Below, piece after piece: positions 1 to 4,966 of a stretch of 5,371 nucleotides of DNA. The position numbers and the translations under genes were made by a program. Location of the stretch: NCBI GenBank assembly GCA_947381255.1, contig CANCUC010000070.1:1-5371 (forward strand), in the 5' to 3' direction. Source of the DNA: Actinomycetota bacterium (GTDB lineage: Bacteria > Actinomycetota > Actinomycetes > Nanopelagicales > Nanopelagicaceae). How positions within the stretch are numbered: position 1 is the first letter of the stretch; every line of letters begins with the position of its first letter. The notes beneath the pieces were generated by a model. It was not told where the DNA came from. It worked only from the letters and a program-made list of their open reading frames with translations, and made no database searches.

Positions 1-85
1 GGCGACCCATCATGCCGAGGCCAACTAGTCCGGCACGCAACTTCTTCTTGCCCCCTGCAGAGGCAACACTTGTTGATTCTGACAT
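1..85 (-). CDS. Gfo/Idh/MocA-family NAD(P)-dependent sugar oxidoreductase, N-terminal fragment
   Basis: Only the first 28 codons are present; the rest lies beyond the left edge. The start is ATG at 85-83, with a GAGAAG ribosome-binding site at 96-91, five bases upstream. After a short Ser/Lys-rich lead (MSESTSVASAGGKKK) comes a beta strand and glycine loop, LRAGLVGLGMMGR. This is the GxGxxG nucleotide-binding motif of a Rossmann fold, in the form typical of Gfo/Idh/MocA dehydrogenases. It follows the aminotransferase by 13 bases, so it is almost certainly in the same operon. In that context it may be the WbpB/WlbA type, which oxidises C3 of UDP-GlcNAcA to give the 3-keto substrate of the aminotransferase. 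The fragment shows the fold but not the substrate, so the WbpB role is inferred from neighbours. Confidence 0.8.
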   Translation of the reverse strand, partial: MSESTSVASAGGKKKLRAGLVGLGMMGR

Positions 86-98
86 CTGATCTTCTCGC

Positions 99-1181
99 TT
101 AGATTCGGGTTACGACGTCGTTAACGACGCTAACGATTTGTTCTAGCTCTTCTTGTGTAAGTGAGGGGTGAACTGGAATTGAGATAACTTCCTTTACCAA
201 CTCTTCGGTGACTGGAAGATCATGAATGGAGCTAAATGAAGGGAGGCGATGGATTGGCGTTGGGTAGTAAACATCGCAGCCAACTCCGCCAGCCTTAATT
301 AATTCAATAGCCTTATCGCGAGCTTCACTTGTCGCACCATCGATACGGATTGTGTACTGATGATAGGAGTGCTCAGAACCAGGGCGGACGTAAGGCGTTA
401 CAACACCTTTGAGATTTGCATCAAGATAGGCAGCGTTTTCGCGGCGCTTCTCAGTCCATGCCTTTACCTTGGTAACTTGAACCCGGCCGATCGCAGCGTG
501 AATATCAGTCATACGATTATTGAAACCAACAACCTCGTTCTGGTAGCGAATGACCCCACCTTGATTACGAAGCATGCGGCACATATGTTCCACATCGGCG
601 TCATTGGTAACGATCATTCCGCCCTCACCTGAAGTCATGTTCTTTGTAGGGTAGAAGGAGAATGATGCTGCAGTTCCCCATTCACCGGCCATGCGACCGT
701 TGAGGGAGGCGAGATGTGCCTGAGCTGCATCTTCAAAAATTGTGAGGTTGTGCTTCTTGCCGATCTCTTCAAAGCGATCCATATCGGCGATATGGCCGTA
801 GAGATGTACAGGCATGATCGCCTTGGTACGTGGAGTAATAAGTGATTCCACGTGATCTGGATCCAAGTTAAAGGTGCGGCGATCAATGTCGCCGAAGACT
901 GGAACTGCGCCAGCGAGCGCAACTGAGTTAGCGGTCGCAGCAAAGGAGAATGAAGGAACGATGACTTCATCGCCCGCCTTAATTCCTGCCGCCAAGAATG
1001 CTAGGTGAAGAGCAGAGGTGCCTGAGTTAACCGCGATACAACGTCGTCCTCCGACAAATTGGGCAAACTCTTCTTCAAAGGCTTTGACCTCTGGTCCTTG
1101 TGCCATCATTCCGCTGCGCAAGACGCGATCTACTGCTGCGCGCTCTTCATCTCCGATTATTGGCCGGGCTGCTGGAATCAA
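99..1181 (-). CDS. DegT/DnrJ/EryC1/StrS PLP-dependent sugar aminotransferase (WbpE/WlbC-like)
   Basis: This 360-residue protein is full length for the DegT family. It would transfer an amino group, usually from glutamate, to a nucleotide keto-sugar in the cytoplasm. Visible landmarks are the opening IPAARPIIGDEE, the phosphate-binding NSGTSAL at 52-58, VPSFSFAATANSV at 75-87, EDAAQAH at 150-156 (Asp151 contacts the PLP ring nitrogen) and the PLP lysine Lys180 in SFYPTKN, followed by SGEGGM. The start codon is TTG at 1181-1179. It is preferred because the opening residues match the family, an in-frame TAA lies upstream at about 1226-1224, no in-frame ATG or GTG lies between, and a GGAGAAGAGAG ribosome-binding stretch precedes it. 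Between an acetyltransferase and a Gfo/Idh oxidoreductase it probably acts like WbpE, aminating UDP-3-keto-GlcNAcA at C3. DegT proteins vary in substrate, so the exact sugar is not proven. Confidence 0.93.
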   Translation of the reverse strand: MIPAARPIIGDEERAAVDRVLRSGMMAQGPEVKAFEEEFAQFVGGRRCIAVNSGTSALHLAFLAAGIKAGDEVIVPSFSFAATANSVALAGAVPVFGDIDRRTFNLDPDHVESLITPRTKAIMPVHLYGHIADMDRFEEIGKKHNLTIFEDAAQAHLASLNGRMAGEWGTAASFSFYPTKNMTSGEGGMIVTNDADVEHMCRMLRNQGGVIRYQNEVVGFNNRMTDIHAAIGRVQVTKVKAWTEKRRENAAYLDANLKGVVTPYVRPGSEHSYHQYTIRIDGATSEARDKAIELIKAGGVGCDVYYPTPIHRLPSFSSIHDLPVTEELVKEVISIPVHPSLTQEELEQIVSVVNDVVTRI

Positions 1182-1185
1182 TTGA

Positions 1186-1196
1186 CTCTCTTCTCC
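1186..1196 (-). promoter_or_regulatory. Ribosome-binding site supporting the TTG start of the aminotransferase
   Basis: Read on the minus strand, the stretch is GGAGAAGAGAG, ending four bases before the TTG codon at 1181. The GGAG core is 11 bases from the start, and the AGAGAG part is closer. It supports TTG as the true initiation codon, because the next in-frame ATG falls at residue 25, inside the conserved domain. Confidence 0.55.
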
Positions 1197-1208
1197 ACTA
1201 GGTGTTCC

Positions 1209-1214
1209 ATTACA
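1209..1214 (-). promoter_or_regulatory. Candidate -10 element of an internal promoter before the aminotransferase
   Basis: On the minus strand this reads TGTAAT, five of six matches to TATAAT. A transcript starting about seven bases further on (near 1202) would have a leader of about 20 nt carrying the GGAGAAGAGAG ribosome-binding site. No good -35 is seen (CTGTGA at 17-base spacing). The gap of 94 bases here, against 10-13 elsewhere in the operon, is the main reason to suspect a promoter. The call is weak. Confidence 0.25.
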
Positions 1215-1275
1215 TTCACTTCTTTACATCTTCACAGCGGTTAAAGCACATGCGGAAAGAAATCTACTTTTTCGA

Positions 1276-1869
1276 TTATTCGGCAACTAACTCATTCTCT
1301 GAAAGTTGGCGATAGGTGCTCTGATCTTGGGGGCAGCGGAAGAGATTGTTTCCAATATCTTCAAGTGGAACTCCGGCGCGACCAACCCAACGAATTCGCT
1401 TGGCAGGTACGCCAGCAACCAAGGCGTAATCAGGAACATCTTTGGTAACGACAGCTCCAGCGGCGACTAGCGCCCACTTTCCAATCGTGACAGGTGCGAT
1501 GCATACGGCACGTGCACCGATACTTGCTCCATCATGGATCGTTACGCCGACCGCTTCCCAGTCGCTTCCGCTTTTTAGGCTGAGGTCAGTGTTTACTGCG
1601 CGTGGAAATTGATCATTAGTGAGGACGGCGGCTGGGCCAATGAAAACGCCTTTGCCGAGAGAGGCTGGCTCATAGACCAAGGCATAGTTTTGAACTTTGC
1701 AGTTATCTCCGAGGGTGACACCGCTACCGATATATGCGCCGCGGCCGATGATGCAATTTTCACCGAGGACCACGCCATCGCGGATTTGGGCTAAATGCCA
1801 GATTGAGGAGCCTTCACCGAGGGTTGCTGAGGAGTCAACATCCGCGCTCGGGAGGATTCTTACAGCCAT
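1276..1869 (-). CDS. wbpD: WbpD/WlbB-type UDP-sugar N-acetyltransferase (left-handed beta-helix)
   Basis: The 197-residue protein is built of hexapeptide repeats of the left-handed beta-helix fold from about residue 10 to 155 (VLGENCIIGRGAYIG, VTLGDNC, ASIGARAV, VTIGKWALV). Marks of the WbpD/WlbB group are SSIWHLAQI at 21-29, KVQN at 58-61, VLTNDQFPRA at 82-91 (Asn85 sits where this group has its conserved Asn), GVPAKRIRWV at 153-162, and a C-terminal segment with a CP...Y pattern at 179-186. The family uses acetyl-CoA to acetylate the 3-amino group of UDP-2-acetamido-3-amino-2,3-dideoxy-glucuronate, and works as a trimer. ATG at 1869 lies ten bases after the glycosyltransferase stop with no clear Shine-Dalgarno, so translation may be coupled. 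Related enzymes acetylate 3-amino-3-deoxyhexoses on dTDP (QdtC type). The Gfo/Idh gene nearby favours the uronate substrate. Confidence 0.88.
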   Translation of the reverse strand: MAVRILPSADVDSSATLGEGSSIWHLAQIRDGVVLGENCIIGRGAYIGSGVTLGDNCKVQNYALVYEPASLGKGVFIGPAAVLTNDQFPRAVNTDLSLKSGSDWEAVGVTIHDGASIGARAVCIAPVTIGKWALVAAGAVVTKDVPDYALVAGVPAKRIRWVGRAGVPLEDIGNNLFRCPQDQSTYRQLSENELVAE

Positions 1870-1879
1870 AACTGGAAGT

Positions 1880-2989
1880 CTAGCGGGTCAGCTTCACCAT
1901 CTCGGCGGCAAAGTTGGCGTATTCCCGCTCACTATCCAGGTTCTCGGCCGACCATTTCAAGGCGTTGGAACGTAGGGCATCGAGCTCTTCGGGATTGTTC
2001 TGCCAGCGATTGAGACGCTCTGCCACCTCAGCACCGGTAGCGGCAATCGCCCCAGATTTACTCGATTCAATAATCTCGATGCAACGAGGGAGCGGGGTCG
2101 AGATGGTCGCAACTCCCACACTCATATATTCATAGAGTTTGGATGGGACCGCTTCGATAAATGCCGGAGTGCTTTCAAGCAGAGAAAGTCCGACCCAGGC
2201 ACCTTCTGCTAATTTCCACGATTGTGCTGGCGCTAAGCGTCCATGGAAGCGGACGCGAGATGTGGCGCTTGGGTTTTGGGCAAACCAACGATCAACAAAA
2301 TCCTGATCTGTCGTCGCAACTCCTCCGACAAAATCAAACTCCCAATCTTGCGCGATTGCTGCGGCATCGAGCATCGCGTGTAAACCGCGACTCTTTCGAA
2401 GATCTCCAATGTAGATAGCGCGCGGAGTAGCGCTGCGCTCGCCACTCTGGGTGAGAAGTGAAGCATCAGGAAGGTTTCGAACTACTAACCGATTGCGGGC
2501 ATCAAATGGCGGAACCTGCACATCAGCAACCGTTGTGAGGTCAGCGCGCTTTGCAAACCAGAGAGCAGATTTTGTATCGCTGCTGGCAATCCAACCGATG
2601 ATTCCAAAATACTTCCGAGCCCACGCGCGATCCTTTAATAGTCGAAGGTAATCCTCAAAGAAATCAACAGCGAATTTCTTACGGAGCAGTTTCGCTAAAC
2701 CAAAAGCGGGTGCAACAGATTCAGGAGAAATTGCATAAATGACGCGACCACGAGATCTCAAAACAAAGATGCGCGAGCGGTAATAGCGCGCGAGGAGTGA
2801 TGTATTGCGCCACGAATCTCCAAGAAGAGGATTGCGGATTATTGCAGCAGGAGCATCTTTGACATCACCGGGCGCAAAAATCTCGACAGCTAAACCTGCG
2901 CGTAGAAGTGCGCGAGTGAGTCTGTGCAACCTGGCATCAGCAAGGTTTGCTCCCGAAGAGATGATCGAGATATCGATTGACTGCGACAT
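1880..2989 (-). CDS. Glycosyltransferase, GT-B fold, GT4-like
   Basis: The 369-residue protein looks like a retaining GT-B glycosyltransferase that moves a sugar from a nucleotide donor to a growing glycan at the cytoplasmic membrane face. The N-terminal half (about 1-170) is the variable acceptor domain, with a basic patch around 70-81 and FAVDFFEDY at 106-114. The C-terminal donor domain begins near RNLPD at 171-175. It contains AIYIGDLRKSRGL at 191-203, VRFHGRL at 246-252, and the GT4 block VPSKLYEYMSVGVATIST at 281-298, with Glu287 as the nucleotide-sugar contact. Donor and acceptor cannot be read from sequence; WbpH/WlbE-type enzymes in comparable clusters are also GT4. ATG at 2989 follows the ATPase stop by 12 bases. 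No transmembrane segment is seen and no strong Shine-Dalgarno precedes the start. Confidence 0.87.
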   Translation of the reverse strand: MSQSIDISIISSGANLADARLHRLTRALLRAGLAVEIFAPGDVKDAPAAIIRNPLLGDSWRNTSLLARYYRSRIFVLRSRGRVIYAISPESVAPAFGLAKLLRKKFAVDFFEDYLRLLKDRAWARKYFGIIGWIASSDTKSALWFAKRADLTTVADVQVPPFDARNRLVVRNLPDASLLTQSGERSATPRAIYIGDLRKSRGLHAMLDAAAIAQDWEFDFVGGVATTDQDFVDRWFAQNPSATSRVRFHGRLAPAQSWKLAEGAWVGLSLLESTPAFIEAVPSKLYEYMSVGVATISTPLPRCIEIIESSKSGAIAATGAEVAERLNRWQNNPEELDALRSNALKWSAENLDSEREYANFAAEMVKLTR

Positions 2990-3001
2990 CTGATCTGATT
3001 T

Positions 3002-3838
3002 CTACATATCTTCGTAGCTGGAAGGCAGAGAGCCTACATTTAAGAATTTAAGGTACTCATCAACGATCGCCTCAGGCTTGCCCTTGGAGAGCATCTGTCC
3101 TTTATGCATCCAGATCGCTGAATCGCAGAGATCTGTCACAGTTGCAAGCGCGTGCGAGACGATAACAATGGTGCGGGCTTCGGCACAGAGCTGGCGCATC
3201 CGTTCAAATGACTTCTCTTTAAAGGCAGCGTCACCAGCGGAGAGCGCCTCATCGAGAAGCAAGATATCTGGAGTCATGCTGACCGCTACGGCGAAAGAGA
3301 GGCGTCCATACATACCGCTGGAATAGGTACGTACTGGCAGGTCGATGAATCCATCTGGGAGCGCTGCGAATGCTGCAATCTCATCAGTCTTATCGCTGAT
3401 CTCATCCATATTGAGTCCCGATGCGAGTCCGCCCAAAATGATGTTGTCACGGCCAGAGAGAGCGGGGTTGAATCCGACGCCAAGGGCCAGGAGAGTTGAG
3501 ATCTTTCCGTTAACGGTCACTCGGCCCTCAGTAGGGGAGAGAATTCCGGCAACACAACGCATAAGGGTTGATTTACCTGCTCCATTTGAGCCCACGATTC
3601 CAAGAACTGAACCATGAGGCACATCTAAGGTGAGGTGCTTAACTGCCTCAATTGTGCGAGTGCGCTCCTTCTGCTTCAAACTAGCTCGCATCACGGCATT
3701 CTTAAGCGTGCGCTTGGCTTCAAGGCTAACCTTGTAACTAATAGAGAGATCTTCGATGCGAATCGCGAGATCTTCAGGCATAACTAATCCAGATTTGGAT
3801 GAACCGAATTTGGAAGAAGATTTAGATACGGATGGCAA
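3002..3838 (-). CDS. wzt: Polysaccharide ABC transporter ATP-binding protein (Wzt/TagH-like), short form
   Basis: This 278-residue ATPase powers export of a lipid-linked polysaccharide with the permease encoded just upstream. Motifs in order: Walker A GSNGAGKST at 83-91, the Wzt/TagH-type segment LGVGFNPALSGRDN at 119-132 in the Q-loop region, signature YSSGMYGRLSFA at 172-183, Walker B DILLLDEALS at 191-200, D-loop AGDAAF at 201-206, and H-loop His229. The chain ends about 20 residues after the nucleotide-binding domain, so the carbohydrate-binding C-terminal domain of E. coli O9a-type Wzt is absent. The TTG start at 3838 is chosen because AAGGGAG lies seven bases upstream. It gives a Ser/Lys-rich lead of 19 residues before an alternative ATG at 3781, which has only a weak GGA upstream. 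It overlaps the permease by 17 nt, so translation is probably coupled. Confidence 0.93.
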   Translation of the reverse strand: MPSVSKSSSKFGSSKSGLVMPEDLAIRIEDLSISYKVSLEAKRTLKNAVMRASLKQKERTRTIEAVKHLTLDVPHGSVLGIVGSNGAGKSTLMRCVAGILSPTEGRVTVNGKISTLLALGVGFNPALSGRDNIILGGLASGLNMDEISDKTDEIAAFAALPDGFIDLPVRTYSSGMYGRLSFAVAVSMTPDILLLDEALSAGDAAFKEKSFERMRQLCAEARTIVIVSHALATVTDLCDSAIWMHKGQMLSKGKPEAIVDEYLKFLNVGSLPSSYEDM

Positions 3839-4700
3839 AGTCGCGCTCCCTTGAGATAAAGAAATATCCGCCGATCATTATTGAGGCAATCGCCCAAAAG
3901 ATGCAGCCAAGAATCGTATTTTTACTGGGTGATGCTCCATTTACCCAGACACGAGATGTGGCACTCAGTACTGGGCCAAGTGGATTAATCCAGAGCAAAA
4001 TTTTCATATTTCCACGGAGGCTATTTGGTAACCAGAGAACTGGAGAGAGATACATCCAAATTCTGGTGATGTAAGTAAGCAACTTATTTGTATCGCGGAA
4101 ATAAACATTGAGCGTTGCAAAAATTAAAGCTAAACCAAAACCCGTTAAGCCGGTGCAGATGACAATGAATGGAATCCAGAAGAAGTTCCATGTCCATCCT
4201 GGAACCTCAGTTGTTGGATACGCCCACTTACCTACAACTAGAACAAAGATGTAAACCGGAATCGTAGGAAGATATTGTTGAAAGGCTTGGATGGTGCAAG
4301 AGAATGGCAGAAGCGCGCGCGGAAAGGCTTGGTTCAGGATGAGGCGTCCGCCGGCGGTGATGGAGAGTGCACCTGCCGTGACGCAGTTCTGAGCAAAGTA
4401 AAAGGTGAAGAGACCAATCAAGAGGTGATCGAGGCGAGTGAGGCCAGGAAGGCCACCACCAGGTCGAATGATTTCAACTACGAGGTAATAGATCAGGCCG
4501 AGAAGCAGGGGATTGAGTACGAGCCAGACCTTGCCCAGGCGTGAATCTAAGTACTCGGCCTTGTCACTAAAGCGAGCCAACTCAGTCGCAAAGACTCTGC
4601 GAGTCCAAAACTCCTTGAGATATGGGATCAAAGGTGGAAGTGACGCGCGATGGGGTTCGAAAACCTGAATCTTGGGGACGAAATTTTCGTTCACGGGCAT
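3822..4700 (-). CDS. wzm: Polysaccharide ABC transporter permease (ABC-2 type, Wzm/TagG-like)
   Basis: The 292-residue integral membrane protein would form, as a dimer, the channel that moves lipid-linked glycan across the cytoplasmic membrane. After a soluble N-terminus of about 55 residues comes the family segment LDSRLGKVWLVLNPLL at 51-66 leading into helix one (58-77). Further hydrophobic spans lie near 91-107, 124-145, 146-160, 172-196, 207-224 and 263-283. NVYFRD at 198-203, WINPLGPV at 237-244 and the C-terminal RERDFAIRI are typical of Wzm/TagG. It is the first gene of the leftward operon and overlaps the ATPase by 17 nt. ATG at 4700 has no Shine-Dalgarno within 15 bases, so initiation is weak or of another type. 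In actinobacteria this pair resembles the galactan exporter Rv3783/Rv3781, but the substrate here cannot be read directly. Confidence 0.93.
   Translation of the reverse strand: MPVNENFVPKIQVFEPHRASLPPLIPYLKEFWTRRVFATELARFSDKAEYLDSRLGKVWLVLNPLLLGLIYYLVVEIIRPGGGLPGLTRLDHLLIGLFTFYFAQNCVTAGALSITAGGRLILNQAFPRALLPFSCTIQAFQQYLPTIPVYIFVLVVGKWAYPTTEVPGWTWNFFWIPFIVICTGLTGFGLALIFATLNVYFRDTNKLLTYITRIWMYLSPVLWLPNSLRGNMKILLWINPLGPVLSATSRVWVNGASPSKNTILGCIFWAIASIMIGGYFFISRERDFAIRI
3846..3852 (-). promoter_or_regulatory. Shine-Dalgarno AAGGGAG deciding the TTG start of the ATPase gene
   Basis: On the minus strand AAGGGAG stands seven bases before the TTG at 3838. It lies inside the permease coding sequence, where the AGG and GAG codons encode Arg-Glu of the conserved permease C-terminus (RERDFAIRI). 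The near-consensus match and good spacing favour TTG at 3838 over ATG at 3781. Confidence 0.65.
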
Positions 4701-4729
4701 AGGGGTAAGTGTGCCATCCCAAGGGGGCT

Positions 4730-4735
4730 TCTATA
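4730..4735 (-). promoter_or_regulatory. Candidate -10 element for the polysaccharide operon
   Basis: Minus-strand TATAGA matches TATAAT at five of six positions and lies 29 bases upstream of the permease ATG. A start near 4723 would give a leader of about 22 nt. The -35 at 17-base spacing (TCTGGC) is poor, so an activator or another sigma factor may be involved. This is the only AT-rich -10-like hexamer close upstream of the gene on this strand. Confidence 0.35.
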
Positions 4736-4751
4736 CACAGGCACCCGTGTG
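4736..4751. promoter_or_regulatory. Imperfect palindrome in the divergent region, possible operator
   Basis: The plus strand reads CACAGGCACCCGTGTG. Outer arms CACA and TGTG pair perfectly, and six of the eight base pairs of the 16-mer are complementary. It abuts the candidate leftward -10, lying between -10 and -35, where a bound regulator could block or bend the promoter. No regulator gene is in the window, and a motif this short can arise by chance. Confidence 0.25.
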
Positions 4752-4796
4752 AGCCAGACCGCGCCTGCGATCCATTCTGAAGAATCCCCATATTCG

Positions 4797-4812
4797 GGCG
4801 GCCGAAGCTGCC
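4797..4812. repeat. Short inverted repeat directly before the rightward -10
   Basis: GGCGGC and GCTGCC flank a CGAA tetraloop. All six positions pair, one as G-T in RNA. It sits immediately upstream of TATAACT, so it would occupy the spacer of the rightward promoter. No T-run follows, so it is not a terminator. It could be an operator half-site pair or chance. Confidence 0.25.
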
Positions 4813-4818
4813 TATAAC
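4813..4818 (+). promoter_or_regulatory. Candidate -10 element for the rightward repeat-protein gene
   Basis: TATAAC matches TATAAT at five of six positions. It ends one base before the first in-frame ATG at 4820. If used, transcription would begin near 4825, after that ATG, and translation would have to start at the in-frame ATG at 4838. No convincing -35 is seen 16-18 bases upstream. Confidence 0.4.
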
Positions 4819-4819
4819 T

Positions 4820-4966
4820 ATGAAAGGTCAAATCCAGATGGATGTACTCCAGAAGAAGGTATCCCCAGGAGGGGTCAATAAGAAGTGGCTTACCCGTTCG
4901 GTAAGTATTGCTGTGATTGGAGCGTTGATTCTTCCTGCCTTTATTGAGAGCAATGGTGCATTTGCC
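4820..4966 (+). other. Predicted signal peptide of the repeat protein
   Basis: Residues 1-49: a long, mostly polar N-region ending in KKWLTR, a hydrophobic core of about 16 residues with a Pro near its end, then ESNG and the signal-peptidase-I-type AFA. There is no twin arginine and no lipobox cysteine, so Sec export with type I cleavage is expected. If uncleaved, it would be a single membrane anchor with the basic repeats outside. Confidence 0.65.

Noticed and set aside
635..970. Minus-strand open frame of 111 codons in another frame of the aminotransferase
   Set aside because: The overlapping frame encodes the PLP lysine and conserved motifs of the DegT family. The alternative frame is rich in Ser and His with no domain.
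1222..1246. Possible hairpin CTTTAC ... GTTAAAG in the gap before the aminotransferase
   Set aside because: The stem is AT-rich, about six pairs with a bulge and a 12-base loop, and no T-run follows on either strand. It does not make a credible terminator.
4275..4544. Plus-strand open frame within the permease gene
   Set aside because: It is opposite a clear ABC-2 membrane protein with all family motifs. Its translation is a highly charged sequence with no recognisable domain.
4690..4716. Eight-codon leader frame (MAHLPLCP) overlapping the permease start
   Set aside because: No ribosome-binding site fits it and frames this short are common by chance. Nothing in the peptide suggests attenuation.
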